A DNA stretch of 64,000 bases from Cucumis sativus (taxonomy: Eukaryota; Streptophyta; Magnoliopsida; Cucurbitales; Cucurbitaceae): the NCBI RefSeq assembly GCF_000004075.3, contig NC_026659.2, positions 26,182,272-26,246,271 on the forward strand, given 5' to 3'. Under the pieces are notes generated by a model. That model had not been told where the DNA came from and did not search any database. It saw only the letters and a program-made list of their open reading frames with translations. This document shows, piece after piece, positions 34,326 through 47,700 of the stretch. A program made the translations under genes and the position numbers. Numbering within the stretch: position 1 is the stretch's first letter; the number at the start of each line of letters is the position of its first letter.

Positions 34326-37300
34326 TTGCTGAAGATGGGAAAGTTGAGTCTCGGGAAGTTAGGGAATCGAAGGGGAAGAAGAAGCAGAAAAACAACAAGG
34401 AACAAGTTGAAACCGTGGAAGAGGAGACTGGTTGTTGGATTGCTCTGAGGATTTTTGGTAGCTGCATTTCTTCGAGATCCAAAGTTGATAGTTCGATAAG
34501 TGGGACTAGTATCAACTATGGTAATGACTTTATGTTTGAGGAAGATCATTTCCCTCTTGTTATAATCTTTGTAGCCTTCTTACTGGTTTAATACTTTGAT
34601 TTGTTGCTTTCTGGGACTTCCTGAAATTTTTGCTTCAGTCCATGTTCTGTTAGGGTCTCATTTTGATTGTGTGATTTTTGAACATTTTCTGATGTTAGCA
34701 TTCATTCTTTTAGCCAAATTACCCAAGAGCGGGCGTGGTGTGTGTATTGTTGTCACTAGTTGATTAACGACAATTTTAGTGTACTTGAAATCACTGAACA
34801 ACGCAAGCTCGAAATCTTTCATTTGTGTTTTTTAAACCTCTGTTATGGATAATAGTAGATGATTATTAAGATAAGAAAAGTTGTAAGGTCAGTTCAAAGC
34901 TTAAAGTCATGTGGGGCTTTTATTGCTTCAAACCAGAAAATGGATCTTGAAGCTGAGACTTATTCAGTAAAGTTTCTGTAGTAAGCGGGAATGGTTGTCT
35001 TGAATGCAGCTTCCTACCTTCCCAACCAAGAACGATTTCCTAGATTTATGAAAACTCTTGTTGCGAAATGCAGACTATTGTCTCTTGTTAATAAATAAGT
35101 AAACAAATGCAGACGAGTATCAATACACAAGAGGTGTTGTGCATGGTAATCTTCAAAGGCTGTAGATGGTGGGTAAGTAGCAGATTGTTTAGAGGAATGG
35201 GAAATTTAGTAGCTTTTCTTGAGGAATGGAAGGTCTAGAAGTCAAATGGAAATATAGAATTAGAAAAATTCTCTTTTTATGTATGGATCCAGTACATAGT
35301 GGAGGTTTTCAGTTAATGGTTGTACTTCAAGTTTGTATTCCATTATAAACTTGAGTATGTTACATATCAATTGAGGAGTCGCACTTGTACTGCTTATTCA
35401 CCGGATCATCTAGAATTTTTTTTGTCCCTGTATTTTCTTATTTCTAAATGCTAATTCATTTTCTTCCACTCATTAGACTTGTCCGTAAGTCTATGATGCA
35501 TAATTCTGTTCTCTTTTCTTTTTCCTGCCAAAGGATGGGGTTTGTTACTTTCTATCAATGTTTTAAGTTTGAAACAAAATTGCATTCTACGTGGTTGCTA
35601 TTTCTCTGCATTTTATAATAATATATACACATATATTTAAGTTTTTCTAATTTATGATATTTTTGTGTCAGCTGAAAGCAAGTCTACGGCTGATTCAAGT
35701 AGAGACCAACCAACACCTCGAGAGATATCTTCAACAAACACAAGTATGAGTAATGGAGAGAGTAATTCATCAACTTCCAAACTAGAAGAGGAACTTAAAA
35801 TTTCTCCTCATCTACGGAAGTTTTCATTCAATGATCTTAAGTTGGCTACAAGGAACTTCAGACCCGAGAGTCTTCTCGGTGAGGGTGGTTTTGGTTGTGT
35901 TTTTAAGGGTTGGGTTGAAGAAAACGGAACTGCTCCAGTTAAACCTGGCACGGGACTCACTGTTGCTGTTAAAACCCTCAACCATGATGGTCTTCAGGGC
36001 CACAAAGAATGGATGGTTTGAAGCTTCTCTGATCTTGTCTTTTTGATATTTTGATCTTTACATTTTTCATCTTGTATGGATGTGATAAAAAAGTTGTTTG
36101 GATGGTTGAAATTTCCGCATGCTCTACTATCTAAATTGATGAGTGGGTTGTGATTTGTGGCAGGCTGAAGTTAATTTTCTCAGTGATCTCAAACATCCCA
36201 ACTTGGTCAGACTTATTGGTTACTGTAATGAAGATGATCAAAGACTGCTTGTATATGAGTTCATGCCTAGAGGAAGCCTAGAGAATCATCTTTTCCGGAG
36301 TATGTTGCTTCCGTTTTCACAATTAAATTTTCCACTTCCATTCATCCTGATCCTGTAGTTTTTAAGTAGATGGTGTATTCTTTGTCTCTTCTTTAATGAA
36401 TAGGAATATATCAGGAGATCCATAACTTGTGATCTTATCTTTTACCTAGTTAGCTAGCTTAGTCTTTAATCTTTAGAAACCAGTTTTGGCATATCTTATA
36501 ATCAAACATGCCTTAAATAGATCCATGCATGCACAGATGTATGCTGTTTCTCACTTGTAAAAATCTATTCCATGTGCAGGATCTCTACCACTTCCGTGGT
36601 CTATTAGGATGAAAATTGCACTTGGTGCTGCTAAGGGTCTTGCTTTTCTTCATGAGGAAGCAAAAAGACCAGTGATATACCGTGATTTTAAAACATCCAA
36701 CATTCTATTAGATGCCGTATGTGACAGAACCTATGGTTATAATTTGTTGTTTTTTTCATTTTTAATCGTCCTGATAATTTCACTACTTCAGGAATACAAT
36801 GCCAAGCTTTCTGACTTTGGACTTGCAAAAGATGGACCCGATGGAGATAAAACCCATGTCTCTACTCGGGTGATGGGAACATATGGCTATGCAGCTCCAG
36901 AATACGTTATGACTGGTGAGTTTTAGAATATTAAACATTCTGTTTCTCTGCCATTGTATTTTAAAAGTACATTTGATGGAAATTATCCTTGAGGCTTGAA
37001 CTAAGTAGAACTTATGGTTCATAATCTAAGAACGTGTGATGATCTGTATTCTTTTTGCTTGTCAGTTCTTTTGCCCATATGTTTCCATGGCATGCAACTC
37101 TAAGATGAAAATTGTAGAAATTGGAACTGTGTCATCTTGTTCAGTCTACTTGCTTTTGTTCCTTCCTAGCGATTGCTTTTCGTCTGATAAGTGCTCCCCT
37201 GACAGGACATCTTACATCAAGGAGTGATGTTTACAGTTTTGGGGTGGTTCTTCTCGAAATGTTAACTGGCAGAAGATCCATGGATAAAAACCGTCCAAAT

Positions 37301-37726
37301 GGTGAACATAACCTTGTGGAATGGGCACGGCCATACCTAGGAGAGAAAAAGAGATTCTATCGCTTGATAGACCCGAGGCTTGAGGGTCATTTCTCAATAA
37401 AAGGTGCTCAAAAAGCAGTACAATTAGCTGCTCAATGCCTTAGCCGAGATCAAAAGGTCAGACCCTTGATGAGTGAAGTTGTTGAAGCCTTGAAGCCTCT
37501 CCCAAACCTCAAGGACATGGCAAGTTCATCTTATTATTTTCAGACAATGCAAGCTGACCGTGTACGATCCAGCCCCATGGCGAGAAATGGCTATCACACA
37601 GCGGCTGGACAAGTTCCAAAGAACGGGCAGCAACTACGCAGCTATTCAATAGCCAATGGTTCTCACGCTTCTCCATATCATCATCAGCAACCCCATCCAT
37701 CTCCAAAACCCAATGTCAAGGCCTAA
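34316..37726 (+). CDS. PBL34: Receptor-like cytoplasmic kinase, subfamily VII, PBL34/35/36 group
   Basis: Six exons join in frame: 34316-34520, 35672-36015, 36164-36299, 36580-36716, 36792-36915 and 37206-37726, giving 488 aa. It is a Ser/Thr kinase acting below pattern-recognition receptors at the plasma membrane. Visible are the Gly-rich loop [11 protein letters not shown] (138-148), the ATP-anchoring Lys169 in AVKTL, the RD-type catalytic loop [12 protein letters not shown] with Asp264, DFG at 282-284, and the activation segment [18 protein letters not shown]. The Ser-rich linker (70-106) and the tail with [11 protein letters not shown] and SPKPN match the PBL34 group. Unlike the Arabidopsis proteins I recall (start MGLDAVKA), it begins MEVIAEDG with no Gly2 for myristoylation. 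An in-frame TAA six bases upstream rules out extension in this exon. Cysteines in GCW and GSC (residues 40-51) could be S-acylated. Which of PBL34, 35 or 36 is closest is not resolved. Confidence 0.9.
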
Positions 37727-38500
37727 GAATTGGGTTGTTTGGTAATTAATTAGTAATTATCTAGTTGTGTTAACCCATCTCATTTTGTCATCAAATAGAT
37801 CTCCCCCTTCTACCTCAGTATAGATAGATGTTTATTTTGCAAAACAGCATTTGCTGGTGGATCATTGAAAAATGCTACAGACGGAGATGTCTGCATTATC
37901 ATCATCTTGTTAAAATGGGAAAAAAGAGTGTACGATAGCAGATGAATTTTGTTCATCGATTTTCAATGTCATATTGTTTTGGGAAAGAACAGACAAATCT
38001 CAATATTTTTTCTCTTCCCTTCCCTCCTTTTACTCTTCACTTTTGTAGGTCAAGCATTTCCATTCTAGAAAAGATAATACTAACCTGCAATATTTACCAG
38101 CTTACAAAGTCAATCCCCCACATCTCAACATAAATTTACAAAGTATTAAGCGACAGGGAGTGCACCCATCTGAACTTGATTAGATAATCAAGGGATTTGA
38201 CTGCCAAATTATTGGAACGAGAATGCATTTGATGTAGGAACTATAGTGGATTTTAATGGCTTCTCACACACCCCCACTCTCTAAGTTTGGTTCAGCAATT
38301 CGTTTTTGACTTGATTTTTGGTTATATGTGTCAATAGAAATAACCCATTTGGTTTACATTGCAAGTCACTGACGCGTGTGTTCTTACTGATACTACATCC
38401 ACTTTCTCAATGCAAATGTCCAAAATGTCAACTGATCAAGAAAGGAAAAAGTATGCAGCTATGGACAAAATTCTATCATGGGGAAGATTAATTATAAAAT
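37727..38500. other. 3' flank of the PBL34-like gene
   Basis: Probable 3' UTR followed by AT-rich intergenic sequence. Nothing coding is recognised. Confidence 0.5.
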
Positions 38501-39396
38501 AGAAAAAGTGGGTGGCCGACGGTGAACCGAAAGGTCTGAAACTGTTCGGAAACCGCCGCGTGGACGGCGGAGAAAAGAAGCCATCATTACAGACAACTGA
38601 AAAGACCTGAACCCATTTCGTAAAATTCTGATTCAGTCACATACGGATGACTTCATGAGTGAAAATGGGTTACCTAATTCGCACAGTTGCTCCACTATGG
38701 CGCTAGAGTAATTCTTTCAATGATGAGGAGAAGGACTCGGAGTGTGTGGTCTGGTCAGTGATCTCCACTTAAACTTTGCCATTATTTTTTGTTTTTCAGT
38801 TCCAATTTGTCATTTCCTACCTCAAATTCACTCGCGCCGATGTCGGTGGAGCTAAGTATTCCACAAAAAGCTGTTGGGTTTTTGCAGTGCAGGTAAGATG
38901 TTCGTTTCACGTCCTATTTTCTTTCTTCAAGCTACAGGTTCCACACTTAAAGAATGGATCGAAATTTTCAAATGGGTGAATCTTTTCTTAACGTTTTTCC
39001 GGAAATCTTGGGTCATATAACTTTTCTGGGAAGATGATTTGATATAAACTTTCTCAGGTGGATCAAAAACGAATTGATGAGTATTGGGTTAGTTGGATTT
39101 TGGTCTTGAAATGCTCCTATCAAGTTGATGTTCATTCTTCCCAGCTTCTGCTTTTTAGAACTGTTTGGTTAGCCTTGGAACATGGAAGCGGACATCTGAT
39201 TGTTGTAAGTTCAGGGAAGTGCTTCAACCTGACATTTAGAGAACCTCTTGGACACTTCTCTTCTGTGCAGCTGGATCAGGTTCATTCAGTTCACTGGCCT
39301 TGTGAGTTTCTTTTTTCATACATGAGTTTGAAAACGACGGATTTGTTAAGGGAACAGGGCACGTACCACTTCACATTAAATTTAGCTATGTTGTAG
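38500..39396 (+). other. Possible unrecognised, perhaps noncoding, transcription unit
   Basis: A GC-richer patch with a CCGCCG/CGGCGG inverted repeat (38553-38570) is followed by sequence of gene-like complexity. It has a strong donor (GTGCAG|GTAAGATG, intron from 38892) and acceptors TTTCTCAG at 39057 and TTCTGTGCAG at 39270. The longest frame, 39058-39396 (112 codons, begins VDQKRIDEYW when spliced), has no family resemblance known to me. It could be a lncRNA, an orphan gene or a decayed gene copy. Confidence 0.3.
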
Positions 39397-39460
39397 TTGT
39401 GCTAGTTGTGAGTTTTAAATCTTGTAGCAGGTTGTGCTAGTTGTGAGTTTTAAATCTTGT
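39396..39460. repeat. Direct repeat of 30 bp separated by 5 bp
   Basis: The unit GTTGTGCTAGTTGTGAGTTT plus TAAATCTTGT is at 39396-39425 and, without mismatch, at 39431-39460, right at the end of the 112-codon frame. Confidence 0.92.
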
Positions 39461-41600
39461 CTGTTACACTTATTTTTAAGAAATTACAAATTTTAAATTT
39501 ATATACTTATATTACAAAAAAATTATATGAAAATTGTCAGATCTTTCTTATTTCGTTATTGCTACCAAGTTAGTGAATGTCATTGAAGCATCAGTGAAAC
39601 GTTTAAATATTTTTTTAATATTTTTAGTGTGTTTATTGTATAGTATCTGATACCCTTATATAAAATTTTTGGATCCGTCGCGGTTGTTTGAAAATATTTA
39701 TATTCGAAGTACTGATGCTTGATATTGTTCACTTCTGACCTTCGGCAATTCTTTACCTTTGTTTGTTGCTTCTTCAACTGTGAAGCCAGATGAGGTTTAA
39801 AAAAGCTGTGTTTTTCTTTTCATGGCAATAAATCTTCATGCACTAAATTTGAAATTGGGTTTGATATAGAATAAGATGAGCATGTGAAGAGAACAATGAA
39901 GGTAACATAAACTTGAACAATGGTGGCTGCAAATAAGAAGGGTGAAGCTGTAGGTGAAGAAGAAGAAGATGTAGGGCTGTGAGGTATTTGTTCGGGCTCA
40001 GCATCACTCAATAGCATTACGTAAATGTTTGAATTTTCCTTTTGACTGTTCTATAAAAAAAAAAACTGTTAAAATTTTATGGATACAACTATTAAGTTTC
40101 ACACCAATTTTTCTTAAATGAAAGGTATAAGTTGGTACACTCCAAAAAGAATTTGAAATTTGAATTGTTACGTCTTTTAAAGTTGTATAAGTTGATATTC
40201 TCTCAAGTTTTCTTTTGAGTTATTTAATCACTCAACGAAACTCAAATTTTGTATTTGTATTAGTCCTTGGTTTTAGTGTTAGATGGTTCAAACTTCAAAG
40301 AAGAGGCTCGCTCTTTTGGGGTATGATAAAGGCTATGGGAGATTGTGCATTGTCATTTCAACAAAACCAACTTTATTATATCCAAACTCAAATATTATTT
40401 TATTGTAGTTTTATACTATGTGAATGTTCAAATGTAAGATCAAGTTGCAGTTCTTATTTAACAATAACAATATAACAATATAGGTTGAAGATATGTTATA
40501 CCAAATTCAAATGGGGAAAGAGAAATTTTGGAAAAGAAAGAAAAGTGGGGGAGAAATGGGAAATGAATTGAACTAATTTTATGTTTTTCTTTTGTAGAAC
40601 TCAAAGGAATGCCTTTGCGTGAAGTTAGATAAGTACAATTCTTGACCGTCCATTTCTCTAGATTTTTGCCAAATCTGCAAACCAACGAACAACCCGCCGC
40701 AATTGCCTAATTACATAAAGCCCCCTGAATAATTAATGTATCCATTTCATACCCCAAGTGATGTAAGAACCCAACCATTCACAAACTTCATTTTAGAAAT
40801 TAAGCTATTTGATTTCTTATCAAATCACTTCTCTTTTTTAGGCTTAAAATAAAGTTGCATCTATGTGTTTAATCTTGTTTGTATTTTGAATTTGTTTTTC
40901 TTCCATCTATAACATTTCCATATTTAAAAAACAAAACAATATTTGAATGTTACTTTTTGTTAGTATTTTAAATTATTAGTGAAATGTAAATATAAGAAAG
41001 TAAGAAGATTATAGGCAAAAGTAATAAACAAATGTGTTATCAAACCGAACTCACACTTTTAGATTTTAAATCCGGAGTTAGCTTTCAATTTAATGCATAA
41101 ATTTTAAAAAATGTTATAAATTTATCCTAAAATTTAAATTTGATTTTTAGATTTCAAGATTTATACGGTTAATTTTGACTCTTTAAATCAATTAATTGAG
41201 AGTTAAAAGTACAAATTTGAAAACCCAAATACTAAATTGAAATAAAATTCAAGGAATCGTACCATTTAAATCTAGATGGAACGAAAACCATCCCAAAAAT
41301 TTAAACATAAAAATGTACTATTTTTCTTTTTTAGAAAGTCTCCATTCTCGATTAATTTCAAAAGAGAATTCACTAATTGGATATCCATATTAATATATTT
41401 ATATATTTATACATACATATAACACGATAATTCATTAACCAGATGCTCAAACAAATTTATGAATGATGACCATAGAACTACACACCTGCCTAATTGAGTT
41501 GGGCAGATATTTTGTTTCTAAAACAAAAGGGTCGAAAATTACATTACAAATTTAATTAACAAATATCGTCCACTTTCCTCGTCGTTTATCCTCCAATCTC
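39461..41600. other. AT-rich intergenic region upstream of AMY3
   Basis: AT-rich sequence with degenerate dispersed repeats near 41,090-41,280 and a TA-rich block at 41,390-41,430. A pyrimidine-rich stretch at 41,575-41,650 is probably the AMY3 leader. A minus-strand 65-codon frame at 39,820-40,017 is Ser/Pro-rich but unconvincing. Confidence 0.5.
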
Positions 41601-41707
41601 CCTCTGTTTTTCTTTTCTTTTTCCTTTCTTCTTTCTCTGTTCTTCCTTCACCTTCTTCCTTGCATCTGACCGCTGTTTAAGGAGTGGCAACATACAACAG
41701 TGTGATC

Positions 41708-44700
41708 ATGTCGTCGATTGCCCTCGATCCTCTCCTTTACCACTGTGCTAAAGGCAAACACAGGTTTCATCATCGTCCTAGATTCAATATGCTCAGACCT
41801 TGTTCCTTTACTTACTGTCCCAATAAGCTTCTTTGTCATGGCCGAAAGAGCTTTGTCCATTACAATTCTTATAGGCCTCCTACTATTAAAGCTACCACTA
41901 CTAATGCCCCCACATTCCAATCTACGGATGTCTTGTTCAATGAGACGTTTCCTCTCAAGCGGAACGAAAAGGTTTGAATTATGTCTTGTGATGTGGGAGG
42001 CTCTGTTCTTTGATTTGTGTGGTGTGATCTGTTTTCTTGCCGCTGGGAAGTGCATTCACTTTCGGAATGATAATTTTTTGTTTGCATGTACTTGCTTTAC
42101 TTAAGAATTTGGGAGGGTTGGATTTAGTTAGTTTTTTGTTGTTGATTTGAGCTTGTAGTTGGAGGGAAGGATCTCTGTCAGACTAGCCCAGGGGAAGGAC
42201 CACAATAATTGGGAGCTTACTGTAGGATGTAACCTTGCTGGGAAATGGATTCTTCATTGGGGGGTGTCCTTAATCGACGATAGTGGCAGGTATATCTCGT
42301 TTTAATCTATGTTCCTTTGGGTACGAGAAGAAACTTGAATTACTAAAAGAGTTACTGATGCTGAGTTTGGTTCGTTGATACTTTTCCTTAATTTAAAATA
42401 AGTTGAATGAATTAACCTTGCAGCGAATGGGATCAACCTCCTAAAGAAATGATACCACCAGGTTCAATAACCATCAAAGTACGAAACAGTCTCTTGGTTC
42501 CAATTTCTAAAATGTTCTTGCATTGCCTGCAGAAGTGTAATTCCTATTATATTTTCAGGATTATGCTATTGAGACACCCTTGAAGAAATCATCCTCATCC
42601 TCTTCGGGAGATGTTCATGAAGTGAAGATAGATCTTGCTCCCGACAAAACTATTGCAGCTATAAATTTTGTTTTGAAGGTTGTTATTTTCAGTACTTAGC
42701 AATTCAGGACCTCTGTCTCTACTATTTCCTCTTTGGTCCTTGATCATTCTCGTTTTTAATATTGCAAGTCCTTTTGGTGAATGGGACTTCTTATTTTTGG
42801 TAGTGCAGGATGAAGAAACTGGAATTTGGTATCAGCACAAAGGGAGAGATTTCAAGGTGCCTCTTTTAGACTACTGTGGTGAAGATGGCAATAAAGTTGG
42901 AACCAAAAAGGGCTTGGGTTTATGGCCTGGTAGGAGTGGTCCTTATGATATATATGTAATGTTTCTCTTAATTTGGCTAGGCATAATATTTTCTTTACTT
43001 CGTTATTTATCCGATTTATTCTTCCATACTTTTCCATCTATTGTTTGTAGACTTGTAGTGTTTGGATAGAGCTCCTAATTAATCATGCTATGTGTTACAA
43101 AAGAATAAACTTGTAGTCTTGACTTGAATCAGACTGTTAGATCTCCAATCATTTACACCTTCAAAAGGAAGAAGTCAGGGAAGGGTGTGATAGGAATTAC
43201 ACAGAAGACCAAGGGTGGGGAGGTTCTTGGGAGGGAACCCACCCCTGATTAGGTATATAAGGAATGTTTGGGGGATTAGCAAACTGGGTCATATTTTGGG
43301 TAAGGTTGTTGAGGCTTTGGAGGAAAGGATTCCAGCCTTCTCGAAGGAGCTGGAGAATAACCTTGGCATTTATTTCTGCCTTTTCTTTCTTATTTCACTG
43401 TGTTGTCCTTTAGCGTATTCTGTGGATATCTTGTGAACTCATCTGGAATTTATCATGAATAGAATCATAGCAGAGTACTGTTACTGTTTCTCTATTTTTG
43501 TTGGGGTTTTACTGAGTTTCATGGAAGGAGTCCTAACACAGACATTGAGCTGAACCAGACTGATAGAGATAACTGAGTTCATGTTCATCGTATATCTCCA
43601 TTCAATTGAGAACCACTGATGAAGCTTTGTCTCCATTTCTCTTTAGTGTCTCTTCTGTTATGTTCAATCAGATTTGATTTAACAATAAGAGTTGTAAATT
43701 TTAGCTGTTGAACAGGAAGACATCCTAAGTGATTTCTTACAGTAAACATTCTTAGAGCACCAAACTAAAAAGTGTGCCTATGGTCTTCTTGCAGTTTGTA
43801 TCGTAAGTCCTTTCCTTGCTTCCACTGTGTACTAGAAGGATTTAGTTTAGTTAGTGGGTTGTGATTTTTAAATTGCCTCAGAACCTGTTTAGTGTTTCCC
43901 TTGTGTTGATCTCATTCTTTCAGCTGTTATCTCATTCTCATGTGGTAGGATGCACTACTTAAATTTCTTCAATTGTAGGGGCTTTGGGTCAGCTATCCAA
44001 CCTCCTTGTCAAAGCAGAAACGAATTCTAAAGATCAAGGAAGCAGTAGTGAATCTGGAGATACGAAGGAGGAGAAGAAGTCTTTGGAAGGATTCTATAAA
44101 GAGCTGCCTATTGTAAAAGAAATTGCTGTTGATAATTCCATCAGTGTTTCAGTTAGAAAATGTTCTGAAACAACCAAATATCTTCTGTATTTGGAAAGTG
44201 ATCTACCCGGAGATGTTATTGTTCACTGGGGAGCGTGCCGAGATGATACTAAGAAATGGGAGATTCCAGCTGCTCCTCACCCTCCAGAAACAACAGTATT
44301 CAAGAACAAGGCCCTGCGTACGCTGCTGCAGGTGCATTGCAAAATTTTTCTTTCCTGAAATTGAGTTTATACTGATTGCTAAATCATCAAATGCCTCTAT
44401 CTTTTGTTTTGGAAACAGGATAGTTATTATTGTTATTATTATCTAAAGGCCGCTATATAATCTTTCATTTTATGAGTATTCTTTTCTGGGATTATTGGAA
44501 GAATTAATAGAAATTTGATTGTAGCCTCTTTTAAGTTCTTGAACTATGTGGTGAAAAACGAGAGTAATTGAGTTATTGTTCATAAATTTTTTGATCTGCT
44601 GCAGACTTAGCTGTGGTTGATGTGAATCTTCTGGATAATGGAAAAAAATGAGTGCATTGTTTTATATTAAAATAAGAAATATAGCCTAACTCATTTGGTT

Positions 44701-47700
44701 AAGACATATAGGTTCAAGGTTTGAATCTTCCTAGTCCCTACCCTTAACTTTATGTTGGACAAAAAAAATTCTAATTTTTACAACTAGTGAAGCTCCTCAT
44801 CCATTTTCCATTGGGGAAGAGAGGGTTTTCTTCTCTTCCTTTTCTTTTTGTTTTTCTTTTTTTGTGTGGAATCCAGAGTTGTGTACTTTGTGGAGTTTTG
44901 GGGAAGAGAAACAATAGGATATTTAGAAGAATTGAAAGGGATTTGGTTAATCTTTGTTCACTTTTGAATTTTAATGTTACTCTTTTGGCATCGGTGACGA
45001 CTAATGAGCCCTTTTGTAATTATTTGCTAGGTTCATATTGGAGGTTTTTTCTCTAGGGTGCTTCTATTTGTAGGTTTAGATTGGAGGTCTTTTATTATTA
45101 TTATTTTTTATGACATCGTATCCTTTTGCTTTTTCTTCTTTCAGAACTCATGAGTGATCCATATTTTATACATTCTTTGCTCACATGTATTTTTCAAAAT
45201 TTCAATTCTTCATATCTAAATTTTGTATAAAATTCGTGTTAAGTTTTGATTTTCATTCAAGAATGTTGTACTTTTGATGCAGCCAAAAGAAGGGGGGAAG
45301 GGATGTTCTGGAGTTTTTACCATAGAAGAAGATTTTGGAGGATTTCTTTTTGTTCTCAAGCAGAAGGAGAACTCTTGGTTAAACTATAAGGGAGATGACT
45401 TCTACATTCCCTTCCCAAGTTCTGGTAACTTGTCTAATCAACAGAGAAAGAGCAAATTAAAAGACACTAGAGCATCTAAAATATCTGGAGAAGAATCTGA
45501 AGGAGTTTCTGTTACTGCTTATACTGATGGAATTATCAAGGAAATAAGAAATTTGGTTACTGACATTTCTTCACAGAAGACTAAAAAGAAAAAAACCAAA
45601 GAAGCACAAGAAAGCATTCTTCAGGAAATTGAAAAATTGGCAGCTGAAGCCTACAGTATCTTCAGAAGTTCTGCTCCAACTTTTACAGAGGAAATAATTG
45701 AGACCCCTAAACCTGTAGAACCACCTGTGAGAATATCCTCTGGCACAGGTTCGGGCTTCGAAATTTTGTGCCAAGGGTTTAATTGGGAATCTCACAAATC
45801 TGGAAGATGGTACATGGAACTTAAAGAGAAAGCTGCAGAATTATCCTCCCTTGGTTTTACCGTGTTATGGTTGCCACCTCCAACTGAATCTGTGTCACCA
45901 GAGGGGTACATGCCGAAGGACCTGTATAATTTAAATTCCAGGTATATTAATATATTTATAAAAGATTAAAATCTGCATGACTTGATAGTTTTAATATAGG
46001 TTTCTATGATAACACTTCATACGAAGAAACATATAGAACTTCATTTTTTCCAATCCGCCCCCAGTTTAAAGAAATCTGTTAAAGTGGTCTGGGGACTTCT
46101 GGTTTACTATTTCCCTTCATATTTAGTAAATTGAAAGAACAGAAGCTATCATCATTACGAGGAGGTTATCCAAATTTTATGTTTGCCGACAGTCTACTTT
46201 GTTCATTTCAGATATGGTAACATTGATGAGCTGAAGGATGTTGTGAAGACGTTCCATGATGTTGGTATAAAGGTTCTTGGTGATGCTGTCCTAAATCATC
46301 GCTGTGCACATTTTAAAAATCAAAATGGTATTTGGAATATATTTGGTGGTCGCTTAAATTGGGATGATCGTGCAGTTGTTTCAGATGATCCACATTTTCA
46401 GGTTTAATTTTTCTTGCCTTCTGTGAGATGCATGCATTTAAGGTTCTATACTCAATTTCCTAATTATAATTTTTCAAATATTGCACGATGAAATGAATAT
46501 AAAAAGATATAATACTATGTAACTGCTAAAAAGAAAAATACTTTTTTGAGTAGTGCCGCTCCTTTATGAATAATTGTCAATTCTACATTTGTGATCTAAG
46601 ATTAATCATTTTATATTTTGGGTAAAGAATGAGAGAAATTTCTTTCAATGTAAACCGTGTGTGGGTATCAAACTATCAAATTGAATGGATTGTCAATGAT
46701 TTCTGAAAATGTTGACTGCTTTGCATGCAAGCAAATACTTCTTATCCCCATCCTTTTATGAAAACTTGAAAACACGTACAGAAAAATGATGCTAGATGTT
46801 ACCCTTCGCAGGTGTGTAAATGTCTCATTAAACTTTTAAATCATTAAAACTTAGACATTGACTTCATTTAAATATTTACAGTTTTTTCAATTATTTATGG
46901 TTACTTTGACAGCAAATTGATTGTTCATTTTTCATGTCATGTGAAGGGTAGGGGCAACAAAAGTAGCGGAGATAACTTCCACGCTGCCCCCAACATTGAT
47001 CATTCACAAGATTTTGTGAGAAATGATATTAAAGAATGGTTACTCTGGTTAAGGTCAATTCCCCAATCAACCCTTTTTGGCTGAACTATTAGTTTCTGTG
47101 GAACTTCTATTTATCTATCAATTTTTTGTTTTCTATGTGAAGACCTTATCGTACTAGAAAACAAACTTTAAGGAGTATTCATTAAGTAATGTGACCTAAG
47201 TTGGACAGAGTGGTGAAAAGAGGCTTTGGACTCAACCTAGAGGTAGAGTTCAATGCCCTCTCATCGCATAGGCTGTTATTTGAGATGTATACCTTGATAG
47301 GTGCGAATCTGATTAGATATCATTTCTCTCTAAGAACAGCTTTCCTAATCATTTCAGATGTCTCTTTTGCACCTTGCTTTTAAAAATTAGAGTAGCACTG
47401 TTTTTATGCATATGCTTGTGGCTGTTGACATGCAGAAAGGAAATTGGGTATGATGGATGGAGGCTTGATTTTGTCAGAGGATTCTGGGGTGGTTATGTGA
47501 AGGATTACTTGGATGCAAGTGAACCTTACTTTGCTGTTGGTGAATACTGGGATTCCCTGAGCTATACGTATGGTGAGATGGATCATAATCAAGATGCTCA
47601 CAGGCAGAGGATCGTTGATTGGATAAATGCTACTAATGGAACTGCTGGAGCATTTGATGTTACTACCAAAGGGATCCTTCATTCTGTAAGCTTTCATTTA

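Noticed and set aside
39820-40017. Minus-strand 65-codon Ser/Pro-rich frame with a hydrophobic segment, as a small secreted peptide
   Set aside because: The hydrophobic part is internal, there is no N-terminal signal peptide, and no family match comes to mind.
44123-44446. 107-codon frame overlapping AMY3 exon 6
   Set aside because: Alternative frame of a conserved exon that runs into the intron.
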